This document shows positions 22,044 through 34,635 of a stretch of 64,000 nt of DNA, one piece after another. The translations under genes and the position numbers were made by a program. How positions within the stretch are numbered: the stretch's first letter is position 1; every line of letters starts with the position of its first letter. This DNA comes from Pratylenchus scribneri (lineage: Eukaryota > Nematoda > Chromadorea > Rhabditida > Pratylenchidae). The notes under the pieces were generated by a model. That model saw only the letters and a list, made by a program, of their open reading frames with translations, was not told where the DNA came from and ran no database searches. The stretch lies in the NCBI GenBank assembly GCA_030063045.1, contig JAQSEB010000231.1, forward strand, positions 429,048 to 493,047, in the 5' to 3' direction.

Positions 22044-25000
22044 TTAGACCACTTTGCTTCCAACTCGCCAATGTTGTGAGAATCGTTCATCAAAGCCAAG
22101 GGAACCAGCCCAACAACTGAAAAACAAAAAAAAAACATTAATTTATAAGTGGGATTTTAATTAGAAAAAATTTAAAAAATTTAATTTAGTAATTTTAAGC
22201 CAAAATTACCCTAAAAAATTTTGAATAATTTTCACCTAAGCAAAAATAAAAATATTTTTCAAAAGCAAATACCAACCGAAAATGGTAAAGATTTCGAACC
22301 AGCTGCTTTGGCCTTTCCTCATTTGCCTCTTTCACACAAACTTGAAGGCTCAATCGGTCGAGTCGTTGGCGGTCAATGAGCAAATTTGAACGAACACCAT
22401 AATTGAGTATGCTGAAAATTTATAGTACTAAAATATGAGAAATATTTTAAAAATCCGAAAAATGTATTAAATATTTCGATTTACCGAAATTCTTGTGTTT
22501 TTTAAAAAGCCAAAAAAAAGGATTGGATAAAAGAATGGGGGAATTTTGGTTTATAATGAGAGATGGGATAATTTCCCCACCGGTAATTATGGGACACTGT
22601 GGGGTAAAGTAATTTCGGAAATGTTTTTAATTATAATTAAATTAGTTAGAATTGCCTTCAGAAAAAAAAGCAAATTAGAATGAGAAATTTTTATTTGCCC
22701 ATAAAATCATTGAATTTCCTAATTTTTTATCGAAAAATGTTTAAGGCTATAAAATATAGATAAAATAAAAATTGAAGTTTAATATTGTTTTAGGGTAAAT
22801 TACAAATTAGGACTTGCCTTTAAGCTAGAAAGGGTTTAAACAAAAAGCTAAAACTGATCTAATTTTAGTCTCAAAAATTGTTATTATGGGTAAATTCCAT
22901 GATTTTATAGTAAATTAATTGAAAGACATTTAAATTATTTTAAAAAATCCAATCTTAATAATTTAACATACCGGGCCAATGTGATTGATTCGGGTTCTGT
23001 GGTTCGAATTTGTATGATTTTTGCATTTGGCCAATACAATTTGTCCGGATCCGAATCATCTGCGGCCATCAATTCCTCCTGTTGAAGTTGTGCGGCCAAT
23101 TTGTTCAATGCCACATTCATTTGGCCTCCATCATCCCAGGCTTTGACGAAACATTGATAGGCAAACCAACGGTCCAAATCAATGGCGGCCAAATTTGCGA
23201 CAATCTATTTGAATATGGGAAAATCAATTAAATGGAGAAATTAGTATAATTTTTGATTCATATTTCAGCAATTTTCTCAGCTATTAAGTAAATTTTTTTA
23301 CTTTTGATTTAATCCCTTATTGCAGAACATTTTGATATCAAAATAATTGATCAAAATTTAATTTTGGCCAGAAAATAATTGTCAATAAAAATTTTCATAT
23401 TTTAACATGATTTGCCATTTTTTTCTGTCATAACTTTTGTAATTTTTTTTTCCATCAAATTCATAATAATTTTTTGGGAAATATTTAAATTTGCGAAAAG
23501 TTTATAAAGGTTTAACGGTTTGTTGCAACCTTACTTATACCCATTCGATAGAGCTCGTCAAGACGCGTTGATTTGTATATATTTTGTCATGGTTTAATTG
23601 GTTTTGAACCAAAATCCATCTGATGGTTTAAGTGGTTTAAAACCCTTAATTTTTGATCAAAATCAAGGCTTAAGGCTATATAATAATATCAAATTTGTTA
23701 AACTTAAAGACAAAATTCATTAAAAATTGATTTGCTCAAATTTTCAAATCTAATAGCTAGGATTTAGGTCAAATAAGAAATTATCCCAATTTAGATAAAA
23801 AGAAAAAAATTAATTTTTATAATTTTTAAATTTTAGATTGAAAAACCAGGGTTAGAATCTTATGGGCAATTTTGGGGTAACATTGGGTAAATTTGGGCAT
23901 GAAAAAAATCTATTCCCATATAATAATCATATTTTTAAATTTACCAGCTCAAAAATTGGTGCATCCAAATCAATTCGGCGCACATGCCGGAATGCATTGA
24001 CCAATGAGCAGAGGACAACAATTTCACGGCTTGTCCATTGTTCATCCACAAGAACATCCAAACGGAATTTTGGCAAATTTTCTTCGCTTTTATCGTCGTC
24101 GCTTTTTGTCCTTTCGGCATTCTTCTTCATCTTTTTATTTGACGATTTTTGCTCATCATTGACAGTGACAACTCGGCAAAGGACTTTATAGCCGCTGGGA
24201 TGGACATGCCTTAAAATAAAAATGTTTTTGATTATTTTTTTGGTTATTTGTAATTCTAAAATTAAGCTCAAATTTAATTGATTAAAAATTCTTAAAGAAT
24301 TTGTTTTCCTATATCGAAACTGTCATAAAAGTTTGTGGACAAAATTGATGCCAAATTTATAATTATGAGGGAACTTTTTAGTTTATGTCAGCAATTTGCA
24401 AAAATAGGAGCAATGGTGGACCCTTCATTCGATATTTTCAAAAGAATTTTTCCGTAAATCTTAATAAAACTTAGCTAGCCCTAAACCCCTACTAAGTTTT
24501 AATATTCCCAGCTAGGTTGCAAAATTATGGGAACTCTCTTCTTCATTTTTTGCAAATTGCAGAGTTAAATTAATTATTTCAATATTTTTTTGCACTTTCA
24601 TAAAGACTATTTTAATTTTTAGTGGGTAGATTTAAGCTCTAAAAAATTTGCTTTCCATCTTTGATAATTATTTTGAAATAACTTACCAAATTTCGCCGCC
24701 AATTACAATGGATGTTTCCGGTTGCTGATTGGATGAATTGGAATTGGCCGATGCAGAGGACAGCGTCTCAAATTGAACACGGCGAATATCCAATTCGACA
24801 ACGCGCTAAAAATTAAAAAATATTCCAATAAATTTAGGCAACTTTTTTAATTTTTTTAAATATAAAAAAATGAAATTTTTGGACTCATAAATTGCCAACT
24901 TACTTGGATTTTTGACCGACAATATTCGGCAATGGATTTGTTTAAATGGCGCAATCGAAGTAAATCAAATGGACTCTGAATGGAGTCAAAAATGCGGAAA

Positions 25001-26133
25001 AGGATTGCATCCGGCAATAATTGTTGTTGTTCAATGGCTCCAAAATTGTTGTGCGATTTGGTAACATTTGAAGAACTTGAGGTCTGAAAATTGAATTTTT
25101 ATAGGAACCTATAGAATTATTTAAGCCAAATAGAACTTTGAAATTGGTAATTTTTTATAATTTATTGAAGATATTTTTTAGGCTTAAAATCTAGTCCATG
25201 AAGAATAGAAAAGGAATTCGTAATCTTGGAATTTAGATGTTAAATTAAATTTTATGCGGGGAATAGTCGGATAAACAAATTTTAAAATATTTAACAAGGC
25301 CAAGTTTGGACAAAACATTATGGCCAACCAATTTTTGAGGCAACTTAAGGTAATTTTAAGGAGAAAAAATCTGCTGCTGGGTAGATAACCGATAAGTACC
25401 CAAATCTGCACCCCATAATATGGTCAAACATAACTAAAAATTCTAGAATGCAATAAAAAAACAATGAAAATTGTGAAAAGTTTATAACTATTTAACGATT
25501 TTTTCTAGACCACTAAACCTTATATCTATTCGATAGATCTCGTCAAGACACGTCCATTCATATATATATATATATATATATTTTGTCGTGGTTTGATCAA
25601 AAATTAAGGGTTTTAAACCGTTTAAACCATCAACTGGGTTTGGTTCAAAACCAATTAAACTATGACAAATTATATATCATTCGATGCGTCTTGGCGATCT
25701 CGATCCAATGGTAAACGGTTTGTGAATTTTGGACAAACCAGAAACCACCAAACCGTTATAAACTTTTCACGATTTTCACTGTTTTTTTTTTCGCAATTTA
25801 AAATATTTCCCCAATAAAAAACACTAAAAACACCAAATTTTCTTGATGAGTTTTACCCACCTTTCTGCTGTTTGGAATTGGAAGATGCAATCGAGAATGG
25901 GATGGCGGATGATTTTCTCCCCTTGACAATGTTGATGATGTTTTTCTGGAACAACATCCAACAATAATTCCATTGCTGCTCATTCCAGCAGAAGAAGATG
26001 AAATATTCGAGCTCAAATCCATTGTATTGATTGAAAATTGCTGCAATGGTTGTTGTTTTCGTTGTTGATGCTTTTCGGCTCTTTCCACATTGTAATCGCG
26101 TAAACGACGGAAAAAATTATTCAAATTTGGCAT
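22044..26133 (-). CDS. F-box protein (7 exons, 425 aa)
   Basis: Exons, in gene order: 25861-26133, 24904-25083, 24687-24805, 23945-24209, 22972-23204, 22277-22411 and 22044-22116. All junctions are GT-AG and the phases agree, giving 426 codons with stop. The N terminus is basic and Gln/Ser-rich. Exon 2 encodes an F-box (LPDAILFRIFDSIQSPFDLL), the segment that binds SKP1 in SCF ubiquitin ligases. It is followed by a region like the C-terminal parts of nematode F-box proteins (VVELDIRR and on), presumably for substrate binding. A Lys/Asp/Glu-rich insert lies in exon 4. The substrate is unknown. Introns 4 and 1 hold palindromic repeats. The gene lies next to the satellite array. F-box identity is confident; the exact subfamily is not. 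Confidence 0.82.
23488..23670. repeat. Palindromic repeat family 1, half copy in an F-box intron
   Basis: This segment (GCGAAAAGTTTATAAAGG ... CTCGTCAAGACGCG ... TTTTGTCATGG) matches one arm and the centre of the complete copies at 25453-25793 and 38750-39062. The second arm is missing. It lies in an intron. Confidence 0.75.
25453..25793. repeat. Palindromic repeat family 1, full foldback copy
   Basis: The two ends are inverted copies of each other: AAAATTGTGAAAAGTTTATAA on the left and TTATAAACTTTTCACGATTTT on the right. Inner arms also pair (CTCGTCAAGACACG with CGTCTTGGCGATCTCG). The centre holds a (TA)10 run at 25561-25581. It has no coding capacity and lies in intron 1 of the F-box gene, consistent with a MITE or foldback element. 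Target duplication was not clear. Confidence 0.8.
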
Positions 26134-27684
26134 TGTTTCCGTGAGGGTTTTTTATTTAGTAAATGTTAGAAATGTGTTGGAATAATTTTTGTTATTTATC
26201 TGCAAAAAATCGATTATAAAATAAATAATTTGGATGAAATTTATGTACAACTTTAGCTGAGGATACATGAAAAAGGAACAAAGCAAATTGATTGGGGGTT
26301 TGGGGAATGGGATGAAGATGAATTGTCATTTATGGAATTATTGGGAATATCTAATGCCAAAGTCCTTTTAAATGATGTTTCTTATTCCAATTGGCCTCCC
26401 GGACAAAAATTCAGGCCTTTAAAATTGGCCGGATATTCGTTTAAATTTGAATGTTCAAATGCACATTAAAATATATTTTTAGAATTTTTTGGCCTTGGAA
26501 AATGAAATCTCAAAGTTTAGTTATTTCTATTTATTTAATCGCATTATGAGATTTGCAAATTAAAATCACGCGATTATAAAGGAAAACCTCCCAATTTACT
26601 CTGATGAGTATTTTGCATTTCCGCAAAAAATTCTAAAATGGTTTTGAAACTTTGTGCGTCCTATTTTGATGATAATTTAAGTTGACTTCATAAAAATAAA
26701 TGAAAAATTGCGGAAAATATGCCTTAAAAATTGAATATGCTGCAATTTGTTTACGGCAAAAAATTTCACGTGATAATTCAATGGGAAATATGGAATATTT
26801 TTTGTCGAAAGATTATTTTTAATTTTAACTTTCAATTGTTTAACACATTAAAAGATGAAAAGACATCGATTGTTTTATATTAGTTTTTAGAGTAAAAACT
26901 AAAAATCAAAATACCAATTCATAGTTTAACTTTTTTTTTTGGTTTTGCGCGAAAATTGAAAGAAAGATCACTATCATATCGAATATCGATCAATGCAATT
27001 CGGCGGTCTATCCTAAGATTAATTGCTTTTTGTCAGTAAAAATTTTAAAAAACCCATTTCCGACGAGTTATTTTGATTTATCAATGAGCTTTTTGGTGCT
27101 AATATATTTAAGTAAATGATTTTTAGCTTTCGAAAAAAATAAAATAAAATGGCGAATTAATATTTAATTGGGAGCATTTAAAAATTTTGGCCATAATAAA
27201 TTATAAGTTAGGTCGGATATGGGGAAAAGAAACTTTGATTAAAATTAAAAGTTTGGTCTTAAAAATGAATTATTAAAATGAATGATTTTCTGATATTTTA
27301 AATATTACATATATCAAAAATTGGTATACCCAAAAAATAGTTTCTGTCTGTAATGTAACTATGATTTTTTACTGAGTACAAAGGTTGTTGGGGAGAACGG
27401 AGAATGGAATGAATGGGAAAAGAATTCTCAATTGGTCCCAAAAACTTGACTATTAATCAATAATCATGAATGAATGATCAAACAAAGAAGGTGGGAAGGG
27501 GGGATGATTAATTTGGTTTTCTTTTCAATGAATTATAGTTGGGGCGGAAATGAGAATGAATGATCACGTGAAATTGTTCGGCGGATAGTTTTGTTGTGTG
27601 TTTGGAATGTGTGATGTTGGTATTGGGGTTACGTGGAACTCTAATAATTAGGGCAAAAACAATTTTTGTTTTGCGATATTTAAC
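26134..27684. other. Upstream region of the F-box gene; no gene seen
   Basis: AT-rich unique DNA. It should include the promoter of the minus-strand F-box gene. No further exon, tRNA or mobile element was recognised. Confidence 0.4.
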
Positions 27685-28297
27685 TGGGGAATAATAATTA
27701 ATTTAATTTATGATTTAAATTTTTAATTAATTAAAAAACTCAATATTGGGGTATTTGTTGATTTTGTAGTATAAAAGTGTTTTTTGGACGCAGAAGCAAT
27801 TAAAAGATGCTATCGAAAATCGAACTATGCAGTATGCACTAGGAAAGTCCTTGGGTCCTCTTTCTTTTCATAGTCAATGAGAAGCGCAAAGGTTTGCGCG
27901 CACATAATGATGATGATGAGCACCCAAGATTAAGATCTCGGTTATTTTTGCAAATTTTTTCTTAAATTATTAGAAAATATTAAAGAGCAAATAAATTTTC
28001 TATTCCGCGATGATGAATTTAGGGATAATAATTAATTTAACTTTATTAAAAGCTCAATATGGGCATATGGACTTTGGAGTGTATTAATTGATTTTATTGC
28101 ACTAATGAGTGTTTATTTTAGTCAAAATGTGACGAAGAGTGACCTCTAAGCTCTAATAATAAGACGTAATGGAATGGAATGTATGGGTGGACTATGCACT
28201 GAGAATAACCTTGGGTCATTGTCATTGTTTCCTATTTTCTTGGAAGAGAGCCAAAGACTTGCGCAAGCAGGTCCAAGATTAAGATCTCCAGTCTCCG
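27685..28297. repeat. Diverged tandem duplication with hairpin-forming core
   Basis: Two related segments, about 27685-27945 and 28021-28297, share ordered blocks: GATAATAATTAATTTAA, CTCAATAT, CTATGCACT, CCTTGGGTC, TTGCGC and CCAAGATTAAGATCTC. The offset is roughly 335-360 bp. In both copies CTTGGGT near the start can pair with (A)CCCAAG or CCAAG near the end, and the interior holds a second inverted repeat (GCGCAAA/TTTGCGC in copy 1, CTTGCGCAAG in copy 2). Conservation of a stem despite sequence drift would fit a duplicated structured RNA, but a duplicated old transposon is also possible. Confidence 0.5.
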
Positions 28298-29621
28298 CCA
28301 TTATATTCGTTTAATAATTTTTTTACCAAATTGGTAGGTAGTTTTGTTGATCAAGGGCTGTTTAAATTTCAAAAAAATCGATGCAATTAAAAACTGAAAA
28401 TGTTAATTTTTGCTCCGAAAATACGTGAAACTGACACCGAAAAGCGACCTTTTTGAAAAATCGAAAATTGAATTTTGCTAGAAATCTGATTAAAAACGAC
28501 TTTTCTCAACCCTATTGACAAATATAAAATTTCAAAAAATATCAAAAAAAATATTTACAACAACAATATTGGAGATAAAAATCTAGGATTGGAAAATACA
28601 GAGGAGAGGGGTTAACAAATAAAATTTGGTGAGAATGGGAAATGGGGAGAATTTTTTGTGAGAATTGGGATTATTTTGTGTGCATTGCGCATGTATTAAT
28701 CCTAAATTCGTTATATTCCATTTTGATTGCTCTTATATATATGACCGACTCATGTGAGCCTTGGCTCGGGGAATTGAATTGTGGTGAATGACTTTGAGCG
28801 CTGAGAATGATGCTGAATGAGAATGACTACTCTATATAACCAGTAACCACTTTGTTTGATTTCTCATTTCTCTGTGCTGACACTCATTCCAGTTAAATGA
28901 AAGAATGAGTTGTCATTCATTGCATAAGTTGCGCACTGCGCAGAGATTTTCTTTTAGACGAGATTTTTTTGTCATTATTCGCTAAAATATAAGTCAAAGA
29001 ACCAATTGTGGACCATTTTGCCTCCGGCTAATGCTGAATGGGCGAGCGAATCGCCCCAAAAAATTCATAGAGGCAACGTCATTTGTTCATGAAAATAATA
29101 AATAGGGGAGAAATTGAGAGAGAAAATTAAATATGTTGTAATGAAAACGAAAAACCTCAAAGTTCAAAACCAAAATACGAAACATCGTAAAATGTTTTGG
29201 AGAATCGAAAACACAAGATGTTCGGGAAAAAAGAAATAAAAACATAAAATGTTTAGATGAAATTTTTAATTTTTATAATACAATTTTAAATTCTTATTTA
29301 AAATTTTAATCTAAAATTTATATTCGCCATATTTTGGATTGGAATCGACTAACACCATTTAAAAATTCGGAGTCCCTATTTATATTAAATTAAAATTTCG
29401 ATTTCTCAAGTTTTTATTATTGACTCCTTTTCTTTTGTCTTTTTTTCTTCAAAAAGAGTTTCACCATCAAAATGTTGAACAAAACCACAAAATCATTTTA
29501 TAATTTTATGTGAAAAATGGCAGTTTAATTAATTAAAAAGAAAATGGCAATTAAAAGAAATATTAATTTACGAGACATTTTATCATTCTATTGCTAATAT
29601 TAATAGCTTCTTTCTTATGAT
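28298..29621. other. Intergenic region; no gene seen
   Basis: AT-rich, with short GA- and TGAATGA-rich stretches around 28780-28930. It contains the end of the neighbouring minus-strand transcription unit. No exon or RNA gene is supported. Confidence 0.4.
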
Positions 29622-32600
29622 TTAACCAGCAATATGGTTCATCCTTTTGTGCCTGAAATGACGTCGTCGACGTCGGCGACGATGACTCCGAATTGGCACA
29701 GTTTTCTTGGATGACGGCAATTCCCTCTTCTTCTTCTCCATTTTTTCCACCTCCTCGATTCCATTGCCATTTTCAAGTGCACCCCATTCAATGCCGGCAC
29801 CGCTCAGCTCTTCGTCATTGTAGTCTTCAATACCGGCGACTTGTGGAATCGGTGTTGTCTAAAATTGTATGTTTTTCTAATCCCAATATTTTCAATTAAC
29901 CTCTGGCAAAATTGCTGCAATGGTTGTGGCGTCAGCAATCTGTGGATGGAGAATTTCGTGTTATTTTAAATTGTAACAAAGATATCAATTACTTACTTAA
30001 GAAAATTAGATCGACTTTAGAAATGAGGAAATTAACTAATTTTGATGATTTTATTATAAAAATAAATGCAGAATATTTACTAATGGCACATAGATAATAA
30101 TTTGATTAAGTTTTATTTTTGAAATGATGATATTTAAAATGACTTTTGAATTAATGAAATTTTCTTTATTTTTTTGTGCATAATTTCACCAATTATGAAT
30201 CAATCTAACTATAAAATTTATAATATTATATGATAGCCAATTGTCTGTTATTTAATTTAATAAAAAATAATTAAAATTGATTCAATTCTTCGTGAATTTT
30301 ATTAATAAACGGTAACATGCTAGCTACTACTATTTACAGGTTTTAAACATTTTTATTCATACTAAATCATTTCTGTGCCTGATATAACCTGTTCTTGTAA
30401 CATTTCCTCCGGTTCAGCAGACATTATTGTTGTTGTCATTGTGGTCGTTGTTGTCTCTTCTGTTGCTTCCGTGGTTGTCATCATAGTGGTTGACAAGGGC
30501 AGAGGCATTTGTGGTTCAACAATTGGAGGCAATGGTTGAGGCCGTAATTGTAAATTGCTGTCATCCAACAAGTCCTCAACCGGGAATGCAGCTGATCGTT
30601 GCAAAATTTCCACTCGTTTGGCAAATGCATGTGAATTTTGAGCATAGGAAATCTGTGTAAAATTTTCGAATTATTTTTGACACAATTTACATAAATTGCA
30701 GCCGATTCTGATTTTCAACTACTTTGGGTATTTTCTAATTATTGTATATCTTAATCTATGGTTCACTCGATTCCTTAGAATTGGTTTTGTAAAAAGATTT
30801 CAATTTCAAATCGATTTAAATCAGGGTTCTCAGATGTACTTTTTTAAAAGATTTGTACTTTTTTTTTACTTTGCTGTACTTTTTGTACTTTTTTTCTCGA
30901 AATTATAAAAAATGGTAAAATTTTTCGCTGCGCGGCTATTTTTTGGTTCAAATTTTTCGCTGCGCGGCCATTTTTAGGTCAATTTTTTTTTTATTTTTGG
31001 CCATTTTAATGAAATTTTTGGCTTATGGTTCGAAAAATTTAAAAAAAAATTTCTCGAAAACATTTAATCAATGTATTGTTTTACCTCCTATTGCCCATTT
31101 ATAATAAATAAAACCCAATAAAAAATTTTAATGAATTTATATTAGCTCAAAACGAAAATCTTTTTTTTTGACACCAAAATCTTTTTTTTCAAGGCCAATG
31201 TACTTTTTTTGGAAAAAAAATCTGAGAACCCTGATTTAAATGGTTTCTACCTAATTATAAGTTTTGGGCTTATATTAGTTTAATATTTTTACAAAGAATT
31301 AACATGACCAGAATTAGCATTTTCTCAACTAAATTGACCATTCCAATTCTAATTGAGATATGGCCATTAATCTTAAACTACAATGTCTGCCACCGTACTA
31401 TTTTTGGTCAGTCTCTCAATGGAAAATAAAATTTGCTAAAAATTAAACAATATTCATATTTTTCTCCGACCTCAATCGGTGTTCGCCTCCTCGGATCAAA
31501 AGCAAATGCCCTTCTCTCTGCAATTTTTGCACCTCCAAAAATCCATTCGCCGCTGTCCAATTGGATTCGGGCAATTTGGGTATCCAAATATTCCACTGCC
31601 AAAAATGGGTTGGCCACTGAGGCGGCTACGAATGTAAAACTGAATATAAATATATGATTGTGAAAAGATAATTTTTGAAGGGTATTCTTAAGGATTTGCA
31701 TTTTTTTATCAAATAAAAATTCAGAATCAAAATAAAATTTTAGAATATAGCCAAAAAAATAAAATATTTTCTTTTAACTTACGGATTTGGACAAGGCTGT
31801 ATTGTATTCCCTTTGTAGGCCAAAATACGAAATCCACCACAAAGGTATCGATTTTGATTTGATGAGGAGTCCAAGAAATGACCACAAAATTGAGGAGAAG
31901 ATCGAGACAATCGTTGCAAATTTGGGCTGCCACTGCTGACGGTTACATGGCCATATGCTTCTTGGTGAATTTGTGAGCTGTTTATCCTGAAAAAGATTAA
32001 TGAAATTTAAATATATATCCAATAAAGAATTTAAATTATGTGGAATTTAACACTTATTAATTAATTTAGTAAAATTATTATTGGAGCAGTCTAACTTGTA
32101 GCGAACACTTTTAACTCATCAAGGAATGATCCGATTCTGAATGATTATCTAATTAAAGAAATAACTTAATTATATTAAATAATTTTATCAAAATATATTT
32201 AGAAATAATGGAATTATACTCAAAAATATTCCAAAAAATTTTCCTTGTCCAGAATAAAATCATTTTAAATATTTTTGTGAATTTAACTTGATCAATTCTT
32301 AAAATTAATCTTAAATAAAATAATATCATTAGATAGCTGCCCGTTTGTTCTCTTTAATTATTATCAAAACTATAAAAAACTGTTCAACTTCAGCCATTAA
32401 TGACTGATGAGTTTATAAATGCTGATAGCAAATTTGGGCGTACCAATTTCTGAATTACCGCAAAACCTCTTTTAAAATCCCGTGGAGAATTATTTTTGAA
32501 TCCCTCAAAAAATAATAAAATTTGGGGTCTAATTCCTTAATTTGTGGATATTTTTGAAAAAAATTTTATCGGATCTTGTAGAGTTTTAGAGAACTAAGAA

Positions 32601-33102
32601 AATATAATAAAAAAAATTTCTAAAGTTCATCCTGAGTGAGATGTAATGAGCCCTCAAAAGTCGAGATTGCGGAATTAATAGTGGTAGGGGTTTTAATAGA
32701 GGTTATAAGGTAATATTTCGTTTTTTTTTCTAAATTGATCCCAAAAAATTTATGAAAAATACAAATTACAAAATATCGTTATTACCAATAGCCGATGTAT
32801 TCTGCGCCATTTGTTGGTGGAAATTGAATAAAATCATGTTGGGATCTGTATGGTTCAATTTGACCATCTCTGTAAATTGTGACCCAATAATCTGGAGGAA
32901 GCTGTGAAATTTAAATAAAACGACAATTATGAATTAATAAACAAACCCAAAAAGCATTGGTTTGTGGTGGAAGGAATGAGACAATAAAAATTGGCAGGAA
33001 GCTGGAAAGAATGTTGAGGTATTTTTGGCCATGAATTGTAGTCCTTCTTTTTCCACCATGGAATGCATTTTTGAAATTCGTAAGAGAGTCGGATTCCCTC
33101 AT
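29622..33102 (-). CDS. Predicted secreted protein, unknown function (7 exons, 394 aa)
   Basis: Exons: 32947-33102, 32786-32901, 31783-31986, 31471-31639, 30389-30652, 29901-29939 and 29622-29858. Phases agree throughout, giving 395 codons with stop. The donor after 31471 (GTCGGA) is weak and is the least certain junction. A hydrophobic stretch in exon 1 (ILSSFLPIFIVSFLPPQTNA) looks like a signal peptide or signal anchor, then come an aromatic-rich segment (PPDYWVTIYRDGQIEPYR), a Cys-containing domain, a Thr-rich stretch in exon 5 and an Arg/His-rich C terminus. I do not recognise the family. An extracellular or secreted role is inferred only from the leader and Thr-rich region. Intron 4 contains a hAT-like element. 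Confidence 0.65.
30822..31233. mobile_element. hAT-like MITE in an intron (412 bp)
   Basis: The terminal inverted repeat CAGGGTTCTCAGAT begins at 30822, and its complement ends at 31233. The 8-bp duplication ATTTAAAT flanks both ends (30814-30821 and 31234-31241). CAGGG termini plus an 8-bp duplication are the signature of hAT-superfamily elements. There is no transposase. The interior carries GCTGCGCGG motifs shared with the element at 52518-53245. The duplicated octamer is itself palindromic and AT-rich, so it is weaker evidence than in the other two copies. Confidence 0.85.
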
Positions 33103-34635
33103 GATTTATCCCAGAGGAAAAAAGAAAATGAAAGAAAAAGAAATGAGTAAATCACCGGAACATGCTTAAATTAAATGTGAAATTTTTATAATGAATTCAA
33201 ATTAATTTGCGCATAATTTTTGAAAAATCAACATTTATTGAGGCTATTAAACTAGGCCAAAATGAATTTATTAACCCTATAAAAAATCAACTTATAAATA
33301 TTGAAGCCAATCATATAAATATAAGCTCCAATATTACAGGTTTTATGGCCTGAAAATATATTAATTTTTTGATGTAAAAATGTTAAGAAAATTCAATATG
33401 ATTTTACGAATAAATTTAAATTATGGATTTTTTATAAAATAATATTTTCAATGTGATGCTGAAAAGAAAGGTGCGTTCCATTGCACATTCATCGATATAA
33501 GTCCGGAAATTTTTCGCTTCTCCCCCTCCCTCCTAATCTAATATTCCTTTTTTGACAAAGGGCTGGGGAATGGAATGGGCCAAAAAAAGGTGAATATGTA
33601 GCATAGGTAGAAATGGAAGAAAGAAACAAATGAATAAATTGTTGCTTCATTAGCAAAAAAAAAGTGGGAAATAAAAACCAACATAGGGAGGGAGGGAATG
33701 ATGATGATGTTGTGTTTTTGGTTGTTGCTGCCAGTCTTTTGACTGTGAGAGGGCCCCTTTTACGCCCTTTCGGGACAGCATTTGCACAGCACAGAATGGG
33801 CTAATATAAGATTGGGGCGAGAATGACACAGCACAAAGTAAGCAGGCATCAGTCGGTCCTCGGTCCTCACCTTCTTATCGTCCCTTCCTCTTTTGCCTTC
33901 CATTCTCCTCCAAAAGATCGTCACAAAAATGAAAAAGCCGCCCCCTTTCCTTCTACATCCTTTGCTTCACCTCCACTTTTTGTAGTTGAATAAAGGAATT
34001 GAGGTGAAAGAAATGAAATGAGGGACGAGGAAAGGCGAAAATTTAAAACAAAAGGTGTAAAGAAGAAATGGTGCAAATTGATGGAAGGTCGCGCCTCTAA
34101 TTGAAGAGGCTAAAAATTCGGCTTAATGGATCAGCAAATAAAATTCAATACTCATGGACTAGATTTTCGTAAATTAATTTTTTATTGTGATTTCTTAGCT
34201 AATTTATTTATTCAAATTAAATTTTTGACTTTTTAGTTTCTTTTTATTTGACAATGTAATCAATCGATAATTTAACTCTAAATAACAAGAAAAAAAACTC
34301 AAACTTGAATCGAAAACAAATTATTTTAATATCTATAAATTGAAAAAATGATTAAGAATTTAAAATACGAAAAGTCAACTTTGTAATTAATAATTTTATG
34401 CGTTGGAGAAATATTTTTCATTTAATTCAAGAATGTCGAGTGATTGGATGATATTTTTATGCGGCATTAAATTAATGCCATTGCCATCTTTATCTCCCTA
34501 TCATACTTTTTTTTTATTATTTTCAATTTTTATTCAATTGAATGATTTACACTATGCTTAAAATGTGGACAAAAATATGGTAATTTTTACATTGTTTTTT
34601 GTTCATTTTTCTCTAATTTCTGGCTTCATCGACCA
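33103..34635. other. Intergenic region; no gene seen
   Basis: Upstream region of the secreted-protein gene. A relatively GC-rich stretch with purine-rich runs lies at about 33660-33960. No coding exon, tRNA or repeat family member was recognised. Confidence 0.4.

Noticed and set aside
23001..23015. GGTTCGAATTT as a tRNA T-arm
   Set aside because: It lies in an F-box gene exon and has no flanking acceptor or anticodon stems.
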